In this document: positions 17,641 through 26,076 of the stretch, piece after piece | Position numbering within the stretch: the first letter of the stretch is position 1 | Layout of the letters: the number at the start of each line of letters is the position of its first letter | Source of the DNA: CAJMNU01 sp905214855 | GTDB taxonomy: Bacteria > Bacillota > Clostridia > Lachnospirales > Lachnospiraceae | Direction: 5' to 3' | Length of the DNA stretch: 64,000 bases | Assembly (NCBI GenBank): GCA_937890595.1 | Contig: CALADM010000013.1 | Span: 62,001 to 126,000, forward strand | Position numbers and translations under genes: made by a program | Notes under the pieces: model-generated | What the model was told of the DNA's origin: nothing | Seen by the model: only the letters and a program-made list of their open reading frames with translations | Database searches by the model: none

Positions 17641-19134
17641 TTACAAAAGAGGAGATAAAAGCCTGCTTCCCTGTTCTTTCATACGCAGCCACAATGGTCT
17701 TTCTTTATATTCTTCTAAAGTCACTTCATGACAGTATTCCAAATCCTGCACAAATTTTGTTTCCAGTTCCTTTGTCACATCTTCATCGTATATGACTGCA
17801 TTCACTTCAAAATTCAGCTCAAAACTACGCATATCCATGTTCGCAGTTCCATAACAACTGACCAGACCATCCACAGTAACTCCTTTTGCATGCAGGAATC
17901 CATTTTCATATGTGTAACAGCGTGCCCCTGCCTCCAGCAAATCTCCCATGTAAGAATACGTAGCCCAATATACAAACGGATGATCTGGCTTACAGGGGAT
18001 CATAAGGCGTACATCCAGTCCGGACTGTGCCGCAATGATCAAAGCAGAAATCACTGCATCATCTGGAACAAAATATGGAGTCTGGATATAAATATGATTC
18101 TTTGCCTTATGAAACAGCTGCAAATAATTATCTCTTATCTGACGTGTCTTGGTATCTGGTCCACTGCTAATGATCTGAATAGGAATGTAAGAATGCATCG
18201 CCTCTTTTACAGCATCATCCTCTCCCAATGCCCTAAAATACTTCGCCTGAAGGAATAGGTTTTCCTTTGTCGCATAATTCCAATCCAAAGCAAACCGGAT
18301 CTGCAGACCAAGAGCCGCCTGCCCTATTATCCTAAGATGAGTATCTCTCCAATACCCAAACTTCGGATCTTTTGAAATATATTCCTTTCCTACATTAAAA
18401 CCGCCCACATATCCGATCTTTCCATCAATCACCACAATCTTTCTGTGATTTCTGTAATTCACTCTCAAATTCAGTCTTCCTAGAAATGGAGGGAAAAATT
18501 CACCACATAAAATACCGGCATTTTTCATTTCCTCCCAACATTTTTTCGGCATAAAGCGTCCTCCCATCCCATCATACAGGATACGGACTTCCACGCCCTC
18601 TGCTGCTTTCTTTTTTAAAATCGGAAGAATGGAATGAAATACTTCATCATCTTTTATAATATAATACTGAAAATGAATGTAATATTTTGCTTTTTCCAGA
18701 TCTTCTCTGAGATTCTGGAATTTTATACAGCCATCTGTAAAGATATCTACCTGATTATCCAATGTCATGACTGCACCACCCGTCTCCAAATTATAATAGA
18801 TCAGATCCTGATAATCTCTGGCGATCGGTTCCATTTCTGCAATCTGACGATTATAGCGCTTTATGATCTCTTCCTGACTGCGTACAGACTGATTTAATGT
18901 GTCCTCCATCTCTTTAATATGAAACATCTTCTGTTTTCTAAAATCCTGTCCGAAAATCAGATAAAAAAAGATACCTAGAACCGGCACAAAATACAGGCAC
19001 ATCAGCCACGTCCACACTGCTGTTGGATCTCTTCTCTGAAAAAAGACAATAATAACTGACAAGATCATGTTGATATACAGGATATTTCTAAATATCCAAT
19101 CCCAAATATCCCCCATTTGTTCCCATATTTCCAT
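17641..19134 (-). CDS. cls: Cardiolipin synthase (phospholipase D family)
   Basis: The 497-residue product has two N-terminal membrane helices, the second with VWTWLMCLYFVPVLGIFFY, then two PLD catalytic motifs: NYRNHRKIVVIDGKIGYVGG and FLHAKGVTVDGLVSCYGTAN, each H-x-K-x4-D. It joins two phosphatidylglycerol molecules into cardiolipin at the membrane. Length is normal for bacterial ClsA-type enzymes. The ATG at 19134 has AAAGGAG upstream; the frame is open further but without a ribosome site. Confidence 0.93.
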   Translation of the reverse strand: MEIWEQMGDIWDWIFRNILYINMILSVIIVFFQRRDPTAVWTWLMCLYFVPVLGIFFYLIFGQDFRKQKMFHIKEMEDTLNQSVRSQEEIIKRYNRQIAEMEPIARDYQDLIYYNLETGGAVMTLDNQVDIFTDGCIKFQNLREDLEKAKYYIHFQYYIIKDDEVFHSILPILKKKAAEGVEVRILYDGMGGRFMPKKCWEEMKNAGILCGEFFPPFLGRLNLRVNYRNHRKIVVIDGKIGYVGGFNVGKEYISKDPKFGYWRDTHLRIIGQAALGLQIRFALDWNYATKENLFLQAKYFRALGEDDAVKEAMHSYIPIQIISSGPDTKTRQIRDNYLQLFHKAKNHIYIQTPYFVPDDAVISALIIAAQSGLDVRLMIPCKPDHPFVYWATYSYMGDLLEAGARCYTYENGFLHAKGVTVDGLVSCYGTANMDMRSFELNFEVNAVIYDEDVTKELETKFVQDLEYCHEVTLEEYKERPLWLRMKEQGSRLLSPLL

Positions 19135-19228
19135 GTTGTTTTCTCCTTTCAGTGGTATTTTTTCCTGCACTCTTATATATATCTTTCTTCCATTCTGTAT
19201 CTTTTCTATAATTATTTAAGATACTGAC

Positions 19229-19261
19229 TTGACACTCCCCACATCTAAAGCAAGGGGTTTT
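19229..19261 (+). repeat. IS200/IS605-end-like hairpin remnant
   Basis: The plus strand reads TTGACACT followed by CCCC, a 13-base middle, GGGG and TTTT. This is the pattern seen at the right ends of many IS200/IS605 elements of Firmicutes, where a hairpin follows TTGACAC. The inner stem is imperfect here, suggesting decay. No transposase or TnpB gene is nearby, so it would be a relic. It resembles the hairpin after lepB at 40228-40260. Confidence 0.35.
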
Positions 19262-19363
19262 ACGACACATTGGATAAAACATCTTATTAATTCGGAATCA
19301 TATCACTATGTTCCCAGAGTTGCAAGTAAAAAATACGTATAATTTTCTGTTAAAAAGTCCAAC

Positions 19364-19390
19364 CACTATTCAAAAAACACTATTCAAAAA
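19364..19390 (+). repeat. 13-bp direct repeat upstream of the XRE gene
   Basis: CACTATTCAAAAA occurs at 19364-19376 and again at 19378-19390, a 14-base period, just upstream of the presumed XRE promoter. It may be a regulator binding site or simple slippage. Confidence 0.5.
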
Positions 19391-19428
19391 CGATGAAATT
19401 CATTGATATAACTCTTATACTATGGTAT

Positions 19429-19441
19429 GGGACAAAGTCCC
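19429..19441 (+). promoter_or_regulatory. Palindrome GGGAC-AAA-GTCCC, possible XRE operator
   Basis: A perfect 5+5 inverted repeat with a 3-base centre lies about 43 bases before the XRE start codon, close to TTGATA (19394) and TATGGT-like promoter sequence. Small HTH regulators commonly bind such palindromes at their own promoter; this is inference. Confidence 0.35.
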
Positions 19442-19483
19442 CTTTGTTCTTTACACTATAAATTTAAATCGTAAGGAGTTACC

Positions 19484-19804
19484 ATGAACACCAATTACAT
19501 ACGACACCGCATCACGGAACTTCGTTTGATGAGAAATCTCTCAGAATATAAACTCAGTTCCGAACTCGGACACAGCAAAGGCTATGTCCAGCGCATCTCT
19601 TCCGGCAATTCACTTCCATCTCTTGAATCTTTGCTTGAAATCTGTGATTATTTTGATATTACCCCTGCCGAATTTTTCAATGAACATATTCCAGAACACC
19701 CTTATATCCGCCGTATTCTTTATGCTCTTCCTCATCTTTCTGAACATGATCTTGAAATTATCCTAGTATTGGTAGAACAATTTATGAAAGATATCACTAT
19801 GTAA
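19484..19804 (+). CDS. XRE-family helix-turn-helix regulator
   Basis: The 106-residue protein has an HTH_3/XRE domain over residues 4-62 (IRHRITELRLMRNLSEYKLS, LGHSKGYVQRISSGNSLPS, LLEICDYFDITPAEFF), followed by a short helical tail with no known domain. The family usually represses its own or neighbouring genes. ATG follows AAGGAG with a 6-base gap. It stands alone between minus-strand genes, so its target is probably its own promoter or distant genes. The recognition helix SKGYVQRISSG is slightly unusual. Confidence 0.85.
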   Translation: MNTNYIRHRITELRLMRNLSEYKLSSELGHSKGYVQRISSGNSLPSLESLLEICDYFDITPAEFFNEHIPEHPYIRRILYALPHLSEHDLEIILVLVEQFMKDITM

Positions 19805-19878
19805 ACATATAGACTGCCCACTTTCCCCTATTCCTTTGCAGATCCACCTCCCCCATAAATATACTATTTTATAAAGAA

Positions 19879-19912
19879 AAAATGCTGCAAAAGAAACCTT
19901 CTGCAGCATTTT
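19879..19912 (-). terminator. Intrinsic terminator after manA
   Basis: On the minus strand AAAATGCTGCA (19912-19902) pairs with TGCAGCATTTT (19889-19879), a stem of about 11 bp followed by further T residues. It lies downstream of manA and ends the glycan operon. Its stem and loop-side sequence resemble the terminator at 53924-53959. Confidence 0.8.
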
Positions 19913-19933
19913 GTGATATTTCTGATCATACTG

Positions 19934-20866
19934 TTATACAGTAGATACCATAAATTCCAACCTGCCCTCAACGTGATATTTTCCATATCCAAAAGGAAGG
20001 ATCAGGTTCATGCCTTTTTTCACTGGTACTTTGTCTATCATTCCCTCTCCATCAATAATGCTGATCAGCTGAAATGGTTGGTTTTGGTCAAAAGAAGCCC
20101 GATCAATAACAGTTACCTTTGTCACACTATAAAATGGACACTGGATCAATTGTTCTGATTGGAAACCATCACCACTGATTTTTTTCACAAAGAAATCATT
20201 TTCTTTATGTGGACATCGGATCACATCCATACTCTTTTTCAAATGCAATTCCCTTGGTTTTCCATTCTGGAGACGGTCATAATCATACAGACGATATGTA
20301 ATATCACTGCTCTGCTGGATCTCAAGGATGACACTGCCTTTGCAGATCGCATGTACAGTTCCTGGATCGATCTGGAAAAAATCACCCTTTTTCAAAGGTC
20401 TTATCTGTATCAGATCCATCCATCGTTTTTCTTCGATCATGATTTTCAGTTCTTCTTTTGTACGGGCATTGTGTCCAACAACGATCGTACTGTCCGGTTC
20501 ACAATCCAGAACATACCAGCACTCTGTCTTGCCCAAAGCCCCATTTTCATTTTCAGCTGCATATGCATCATCTGGGTGTACCTGAATACTCAGATTCTCT
20601 TTTGCGTCTATGATCTTTACCAATAAGGGGAACACATCTCCCTCAAGACCACCAAACAGTTCTCTATGGTTATCCCAAAGCCAGCTCAATGTTTTCCCTT
20701 GATAAGCTCCATTTGAGATCATACAATCTCCGTTCTTATGTGCGCTTATCATCCAGCCTTCTCCAGTATGGTCACTTGGAATGTCATAACCAAAAATGGT
20801 ATGGAGCTTATCCCCTCCCCAAATGACTTCCTTAAACACCGGATCCAAAAAAATCATCTCTCCCAT
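19934..20866 (-). CDS. manA: Mannose-6-phosphate isomerase, class I
   Basis: The 310-residue product is a type I phosphomannose isomerase of the short Firmicutes form. Metal-binding motifs are visible: IQVHPDDAYA, then ECWYVLD, and FFQIDPGTVHAICKG with the catalytic-region His. It interconverts fructose-6-phosphate and mannose-6-phosphate, feeding mannose into central metabolism or GDP-mannose for glycans. It is the last gene of the glycan operon, ahead of a terminator, so it may supply mannosyl precursors for the polymer made by the upstream transferases. Confidence 0.92.
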   Translation of the reverse strand: MGEMIFLDPVFKEVIWGGDKLHTIFGYDIPSDHTGEGWMISAHKNGDCMISNGAYQGKTLSWLWDNHRELFGGLEGDVFPLLVKIIDAKENLSIQVHPDDAYAAENENGALGKTECWYVLDCEPDSTIVVGHNARTKEELKIMIEEKRWMDLIQIRPLKKGDFFQIDPGTVHAICKGSVILEIQQSSDITYRLYDYDRLQNGKPRELHLKKSMDVIRCPHKENDFFVKKISGDGFQSEQLIQCPFYSVTKVTVIDRASFDQNQPFQLISIIDGEGMIDKVPVKKGMNLILPFGYGKYHVEGRLEFMVSTV

Positions 20867-20926
20867 AGACTTCTCCTTTCATCATTCTGCCCCTCTTTTT
20901 CATTGATACCTTCACATTCTTTTTCT

Positions 20927-21742
20927 TTATAGTACATCTGAAAAATGAGGACGAAGTTTTTTAAACATTTTCAGTCCAAACAGCATCAGTACAAGTGTCA
21001 CTGCCCAATAATACAATGTCATTTTGGGTCTTTCAAAAAACCAATCCCCTGTCAGCATACTGTCACGATAACCTGCCACAATATAATAAAATGGATTCAT
21101 TTTCAGTACAGTTGCGACCCATGGTGCTTTCTGTGCAAACATCTGCTCATCGTACATGATCGGTACCATCCACATCCCAAACTGAAGACATATACTGACA
21201 ATCTGAGACATATCTTTGAAAAAGACCTGTACCGCACTTGTAAAATAGGTGATCGCCAAAGCCAGCATCGCCGCTGCAAAGGTATAATATAAAATCTGGA
21301 TCCATGTGACCATCGGCATTTTTCCGGAAATCACAAACAGACCAAGCATGATCAGAATAAAGAAACTGTGGATGACCAATGCAGACACTAACTTAATGAT
21401 CGGCAGGATTTCCACCTGAAACACTACTTTTTTAACAAGATAATTATACTCCTGAAGACAATTCGTTCCTGTATTTAAGGCTTCACTGAAGAAAAACCAT
21501 GGCACGATACCAGGTACAAGCCAGATGACATAGCTTGCATTTGGCACAGGAGGAGTACTTTTAAAGCCAAAATCACCAAAGATAAACCAGTAGATAAATA
21601 CTGTGACGATTGGCTGGATGAACATCCATACCACTCCAAAATAAGAACCTACAAACCGCTTTTTAAAATCTGCTTTGGACAGATCCCAAACCAGTCTCCT
21701 CTTTGCAATGATCTCTTTTCCCACAGAGAGAATATCTTTCAT
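20927..21742 (-). CDS. ABC-2 type polysaccharide/teichoic acid export permease (Wzm/TagG-like)
   Basis: The 271-residue protein has six hydrophobic segments and the family start ELIWDLSKADFKKRF-like (here RRLVWDLSKADFKKRFVGSY) and YFGVVWMFIQPIVTVFIYW. It belongs to the permeases that move undecaprenyl-linked O-antigen or teichoic acid across the membrane. The partner ATPase (Wzt/TagH) normally adjoins the permease, but neither the upstream rfbC nor the downstream manA is an ATPase, and none is in the window. The ATPase must be elsewhere or the permease is inactive. Confidence 0.88.
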   Translation of the reverse strand: MKDILSVGKEIIAKRRLVWDLSKADFKKRFVGSYFGVVWMFIQPIVTVFIYWFIFGDFGFKSTPPVPNASYVIWLVPGIVPWFFFSEALNTGTNCLQEYNYLVKKVVFQVEILPIIKLVSALVIHSFFILIMLGLFVISGKMPMVTWIQILYYTFAAAMLALAITYFTSAVQVFFKDMSQIVSICLQFGMWMVPIMYDEQMFAQKAPWVATVLKMNPFYYIVAGYRDSMLTGDWFFERPKMTLYYWAVTLVLMLFGLKMFKKLRPHFSDVL

Positions 21743-21826
21743 ACATAAAATCCTTTCATTTATCTATCATCAAAGAAATCCTGCTATCACAAAAAACAGG
21801 TAGTTCCACCCTGTCTTTTCATCGGA

Positions 21827-22384
21827 TTACTCAAAATGGAATGTCTCTTTCAGTCCTTTCCAGTTTTTGTCTTTCTCAGACATGATCAGTTCCATTCCTT
21901 CCTCAATTGGCCACTCAATTCCAATTTCCGGATCATTGTAAATAACGCCGCCTTCATCTCCCGGATGATAAAAATCTGTACATTTATAAGCAAACTCTGC
22001 CTCATCGGAAAGAACCAAGAAACCATGTGCAAATCCTTCCGGAATATAGAACTGCTTCTTGTTCTCTGCGGAGAGTGTTACACCAAACCATTTTCCATAT
22101 GTTTTAGAATGAGAACGCAGATCCACTGCCACATCGAACACTGTTCCACGGATCGCACGAACCAATTTTCCCTGTGGGTACTGTTTCTGAAAATGCAGTC
22201 CTCTCAACACACCTTTTACAGACATGGACTGATTATCCTGCACAAACTCCATATCAAGACCTGCTTCCTTAAAATCATTCTTATTATAAGTCTCTACAAA
22301 ATAGCCTCTCTCATCCTTAAATACAGTTGGCTCAATGACATATAATCCCTCAATATCACAAGATGTTACTTTAATCTTTCCCAT
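21827..22384 (-). CDS. rfbC: dTDP-4-dehydrorhamnose 3,5-epimerase
   Basis: The 185-residue cupin has the RmlC signature: FKDERGYFVETYN, QDNQSMSVKGVLRGLHFQ with the catalytic His, KLVRAIRGTVFDVAVDLR and IPEGFAHGFLVLSD. It is the third enzyme of dTDP-L-rhamnose synthesis. The other three genes (rfbA, rfbB, rfbD) lie about 22 kb away at 44408-47282, so the pathway is split between two loci in this genome. It sits between the DUF2142 gene and the export permease in the glycan operon. Confidence 0.95.
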   Translation of the reverse strand: MGKIKVTSCDIEGLYVIEPTVFKDERGYFVETYNKNDFKEAGLDMEFVQDNQSMSVKGVLRGLHFQKQYPQGKLVRAIRGTVFDVAVDLRSHSKTYGKWFGVTLSAENKKQFYIPEGFAHGFLVLSDEAEFAYKCTDFYHPGDEGGVIYNDPEIGIEWPIEEGMELIMSEKDKNWKGLKETFHFE

Positions 22385-22439
22385 TTTTTGATACTCCTTT
22401 ATTTTATTCTATTCTTTTTCTGCTTTTCGAATTATAACA

Positions 22440-24035
22440 CTACAAACGCATACTGACAATACTAAACAGGCGAAGCAGTACATAACCATTGGCAATACAC
22501 ATACCATATAAAATCTCTCTGTCATGGTTTTTGGTCAGAACAAGTCCCTTTCCTGCTAATGTCATTAATACAAACGGCAGCAATGGAAGGAAATATCTCC
22601 CCTGCACTCCATGAATATAATCTGAACTAAGAGGTGTCCAAGATATCAGCATCGCTGTCATCACACCCACCGAACATGCTGCAAACAATACCCAGATCCA
22701 TACCTTTTGCCCAGTTTTAAAATATAGCGTATCTTCTTTCTTTTTGATACTAAGGAAGAAAAGACTTCCAAAAAGCGCCAGAACTAAGAGGAATGGAACA
22801 TTTAAGACAGGATCTAAGTTTCCCAGATATCCGCCAAAAGCTGATACAAAATAAAATTCTCCCTGTGTCAGCAATGTCTGATACAAAATTTCAGCATATC
22901 TCAGAGGATTGTGTAAAATATATGGAAGACTATATCCTTCCTGTTCTGCCCATCCTACATAACTGTCTGCCCCACCTGCATAGGAAGCGATCACCTGACT
23001 ATTGACCAAAAACATAGATGTTACAAACGCTGCCAATACAATCGCTGCACTGATCGCCCATTGTTTCCATCCTCCAAATTTACGGACTGGTATTAAAAAG
23101 GCAAATCCAAGCACAGCCGCATATACCATCTTACAAGGTCCTACCCATGCAGCCACAATAGCCAGAACCGCAATATCTTTCCATTCTACCTGTTCTTTCC
23201 TGTAAGCCAGATGAAGACAATATGCAGCAAAATAAAAGCACATTCCGATTATCATGGAATCATAAGAGAAAGACGTAGCAAGATGTAATGTCATTGGCAG
23301 GATTCCCACACCAAAGATCAAACTTTTCCCAAATGGGATCACAGAAAGTGTCATACAGATCAATGCAATAAAAAATAATAAATTAAAAAATCGCCCTAGA
23401 AATGCTAATCCAATACAATTCAGATTCAAAAGGCGGGCAGCCGTGATCCCCAAAGCCTGCGGAAGATACGCAAAAGGTGTTGTCTTCACTGGCAGCTGAC
23501 AGGATATCATCGTTCCCTGCTCACTGCTCTTAAAAAATCCCTTTTCATGGATCAGCCGATAGGTCTCCTCATCCAAAATCTGTCCCAGCGTTCTTCGATT
23601 TTCCCATCCATCTATCTTATCTATGTTGTCTATGAAATCATCTTCTGTACGTATATACACATATCCGTTTTCATCCATGACCTCTTTTCCCATAATTTGA
23701 TTGGAAAGCTGGTAGGCGCTGATATAGTGACGGATTTCATCTGGTGCGGAAAGAGGAGGAAGAACAAACAGATACATGACTCCCAAAACCAAAGCGCAGA
23801 CAGCAAACACTCTGCTAGAAGATACCTTTCTTCTTATCAGCTGCCATCCGCTAAAGCCTGCTAAAAAGAGAACTGCGGCAAATAAAATAATATACTGCCC
23901 AATTAACCACCAGTCCTGACTGCCCGCTGCACCAGCATAGGTATCTTTCAGATGCCACAATCCTAACAACAGCAAAATGCAGGGACCTGCCAGCCATCCA
24001 GGAAATCTATATTGAATTCGTTTTTCTTTTTCCAT
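22440..24035 (-). CDS. DUF2142-family polytopic membrane protein
   Basis: The 531-residue protein has about twelve hydrophobic segments and the family motif PPLSAPDEIRHYISAYQLS in its first extracytoplasmic loop, followed by an extracytoplasmic region near residues 115-190. DUF2142 proteins are found in polysaccharide clusters and are thought to resemble GT-C glycosyltransferases that use lipid-linked sugars, but no activity is proven. The acidic PDE motif after the first helices is in the place where GT-C enzymes carry a catalytic Asp/Glu. It lies 14 bases from the rhamnosyltransferase-like gene. Confidence 0.8.
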   Translation of the reverse strand: MEKEKRIQYRFPGWLAGPCILLLLGLWHLKDTYAGAAGSQDWWLIGQYIILFAAVLFLAGFSGWQLIRRKVSSSRVFAVCALVLGVMYLFVLPPLSAPDEIRHYISAYQLSNQIMGKEVMDENGYVYIRTEDDFIDNIDKIDGWENRRTLGQILDEETYRLIHEKGFFKSSEQGTMISCQLPVKTTPFAYLPQALGITAARLLNLNCIGLAFLGRFFNLLFFIALICMTLSVIPFGKSLIFGVGILPMTLHLATSFSYDSMIIGMCFYFAAYCLHLAYRKEQVEWKDIAVLAIVAAWVGPCKMVYAAVLGFAFLIPVRKFGGWKQWAISAAIVLAAFVTSMFLVNSQVIASYAGGADSYVGWAEQEGYSLPYILHNPLRYAEILYQTLLTQGEFYFVSAFGGYLGNLDPVLNVPFLLVLALFGSLFFLSIKKKEDTLYFKTGQKVWIWVLFAACSVGVMTAMLISWTPLSSDYIHGVQGRYFLPLLPFVLMTLAGKGLVLTKNHDREILYGMCIANGYVLLRLFSIVSMRL

Positions 24036-24049
24036 CTGTATAGCACTCC

Positions 24050-24979
24050 CTACTTCCAGTAATTTTTATTCATACTAAGCCAGACTACAGCTGCCTTTGG
24101 CAATTTTTTATAGTTTTTTCCTAATCGATATCCCACATATTTGCATCCACTTGTCCATACCAGTGAATACAATAACCAAGGTTTCTTATTTTTCATCAAA
24201 AAAGCTGCTGTTTTCTTTACCAGCCGAATTCCTTCTCCCTCAGAGGGTAATTCATCGAAAATTTCTGGAAAATCCGCCTGAGAAACTCCAAGATCAAAAT
24301 TGCGTCTCAAATACTGCATTCCACTATAATTGTGGGAATGGATCACTTTTGCATCTGCCTGATATGCGATCTGGTATCCTTCCTGAATCACATGTGCCGC
24401 AAAGATCATATCTTCATTAAAAATAGTCTTTTCAATAAAACCACCCAGTTTCCAAAAGACATCTCTACGGTAGGCTGCACACACATTAGAAGCAAAATAT
24501 GTCTTAATCCCCAGTTTGGGAAGATCTTCTTTTGTCTTGATACAGCTTTCAGGCGGATAGTTGAAAGAACGGGTATACTGTTCGATCAGACGGCATCCCT
24601 TTACTGGAAGCTGTCTGGCATACACCATTGCTGTTTTTTTATCTTCAAATGCCTCCAAAATATGCTGAGTCAGCATACTATTTGATGGGACTGCATCCTG
24701 TGTCATAAAAAGCAGAATATCCGCATCAGAAAACGATGCTGCCATCTTTCTGGTCGCACCATGATCAAATTCTTGCTTTGTAATATGATGTACTTCTGTC
24801 ACCAATTCTTTTGGAAGTGCCTGATCCATATGCCTGCTCTCCCACCACTCTCTTTCTGTATTAATGATGATCACTTTATTGACAGGCACTTTCTGAGACA
24901 CCAATGCCCTCAGCAACTGCCCAAATGTCATGTCTGGATGATATGCTGGAATCAGGACATCGATTTTTACATCACTCAT
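24050..24979 (-). CDS. GT2-family glycosyltransferase, rhamnosyltransferase-like
   Basis: The 309-residue enzyme has a GT-A fold start (VDVLIPAYHPD-type, here KIDVLIPAYHPDMTFGQLL), a metal-site variant TQDAVPSN, and FNEDMIFAAHVIQEGY, the ED-containing acceptor motif. The family includes rhamnosyltransferases of wall polysaccharides. The ATG at 24979 overlaps the DUF2304 stop by 8 bases and has AGGTGAGAGAG ahead of it; a longer frame to 25012 would overlap more. Linked rfbC supports dTDP-rhamnose as donor, but this is inference. Confidence 0.85.
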   Translation of the reverse strand: MSDVKIDVLIPAYHPDMTFGQLLRALVSQKVPVNKVIIINTEREWWESRHMDQALPKELVTEVHHITKQEFDHGATRKMAASFSDADILLFMTQDAVPSNSMLTQHILEAFEDKKTAMVYARQLPVKGCRLIEQYTRSFNYPPESCIKTKEDLPKLGIKTYFASNVCAAYRRDVFWKLGGFIEKTIFNEDMIFAAHVIQEGYQIAYQADAKVIHSHNYSGMQYLRRNFDLGVSQADFPEIFDELPSEGEGIRLVKKTAAFLMKNKKPWLLYSLVWTSGCKYVGYRLGKNYKKLPKAAVVWLSMNKNYWK

Positions 24980-25364
24980 CTCTCTCACCTTGATCCTTTC
25001 TTTCCATTTCATTTAAACACATTTTTAACTCATAAACCTCTTTCTCCAATAATGCATACTCTTGTGTCAAGCGTTTCATACGCAATGACATTTTGGAAAG
25101 AGCAAGAGTCATTCCGAAAATCAATGCAAGAGAGAAACAAAATCCCATAAAAAATAACATATTGCTTGGTACTTGAATACCTAAAAAATCTGCCATACCT
25201 GATGTAAAAGGAGTCCATACTGCACAGATCCCAATCCCGACGCTGACAAGCATCCAAGGCATCGCATATTTTAGCGAGAGAGTATTCTTTTTTACAAGAC
25301 GTACTAGAAACGTCAACATAATAAGCACTGCCAGAACAATAATGATCTGCATTCTCACGTTCAT
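24972..25364 (-). CDS. DUF2304-family small membrane protein
   Basis: The 130-residue protein has three hydrophobic helices (the first IIIVLAVLIMLTFLVRLV) and a C-terminal coiled coil (about 85-125). DUF2304 proteins are typically encoded beside a dolichyl-phosphate-mannose-synthase-like GT2, as here, where its start lies 1 base after the stop of that gene. They may anchor the GT2 to the membrane; no activity is known. ATG at 25364 is preceded by GGAGGAG within the end of the GT2 gene. Confidence 0.82.
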   Translation of the reverse strand: MNVRMQIIIVLAVLIMLTFLVRLVKKNTLSLKYAMPWMLVSVGIGICAVWTPFTSGMADFLGIQVPSNMLFFMGFCFSLALIFGMTLALSKMSLRMKRLTQEYALLEKEVYELKMCLNEMERKDQGERDE

Positions 25365-25365
25365 G

Positions 25366-26055
25366 TTATCTCCTCCATGCAGCAATTAACACCGCAATTG
25401 ATACTTTAACCATATAATATACTGCATCACAAGCGGAAATAGAAGACACTCCGCCCTCCCTTGCCCTCATTTTTACAGGTACTTCTTTGACTTTCATTCC
25501 TCTCTTCAAAAGGCTGACTACACTCTCCGGTTCTGGATAATCCTTGGGGTAATCCTGTGCAAACATCAAAATCGTCTTCCTGTCCACCATACGCATTCCT
25601 GATGTGGGATCTGTGATCGTTACTTTCGTCAAAAATCGGATCAACTTTTCAAAAAAATGAATCCCAATACGTCGTGTTGCAGAAGATTGAAAGCCCTCTT
25701 TCTCAATAAACCGTGAACCGATCACCATATTTAGATGCTCTTTTTCCATACACTCCGCCATCCTAGCAAGATAGACTGGATCATGCTGCCCATCTCCATC
25801 CATTTGCACAGCAATATCATAGCCATGACACAGCGCATACTGATATCCAGTCTGTACTGCACCACCAATTCCAAGATTTACTGGTAAATTCAATACATGG
25901 AAATGGTTTCTTTCACAAATTTCTCTGGTATGATCTGTAGAACAGTCATTGATCACAATATAATCAAAATCTGACGCTTTCTCTATAATCCGTCTCACAG
26001 TTTTCTCAATGCAGTCTTCCTCGTTATAGGCAGGAATAATGATTAGTTTTTTCAT
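25366..26055 (-). CDS. GT2-family glycosyltransferase, polyprenyl-phosphate hexose synthase-like
   Basis: The 229-residue enzyme begins MKKLIIIPAYNEEDCI and has YIVINDCSTD, NLGIGGAVQTGYQYA and the metal-binding QMDGDGQHDP, the pattern of DPM1/GtrB-type enzymes that load a sugar onto undecaprenyl phosphate. It lacks C-terminal membrane helices, which may be supplied by the neighbouring DUF2304 protein. Likely role: making a lipid-phosphate sugar used outside the membrane by a GT-C enzyme, possibly the DUF2142 protein. This partnership is inferred from gene order. Confidence 0.88.
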   Translation of the reverse strand: MKKLIIIPAYNEEDCIEKTVRRIIEKASDFDYIVINDCSTDHTREICERNHFHVLNLPVNLGIGGAVQTGYQYALCHGYDIAVQMDGDGQHDPVYLARMAECMEKEHLNMVIGSRFIEKEGFQSSATRRIGIHFFEKLIRFLTKVTITDPTSGMRMVDRKTILMFAQDYPKDYPEPESVVSLLKRGMKVKEVPVKMRAREGGVSSISACDAVYYMVKVSIAVLIAAWRR

Positions 26056-26076
26056 TTGAGTTTTCTCCTACTTTTC

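Larger units (their letters stand above)
19135..19483. other. Gene-free stretch between cls and the XRE gene (349 bp)
   Basis: No convincing gene lies here. It holds divergent start signals for cls and the XRE gene, an insertion-sequence-like hairpin (19229-19261), a 13-bp direct repeat (19364-19390) and a small palindrome (19429-19441). A minus-strand open frame that reads through the hairpin into cls has no ribosome site and is not supported. Confidence 0.6.

Noticed and set aside
19088..19282. Minus-strand open frame with paired Cys before cls
   Set aside because: The Cys-rich start comes from the IS-like hairpin, and the frame runs into cls in another phase.
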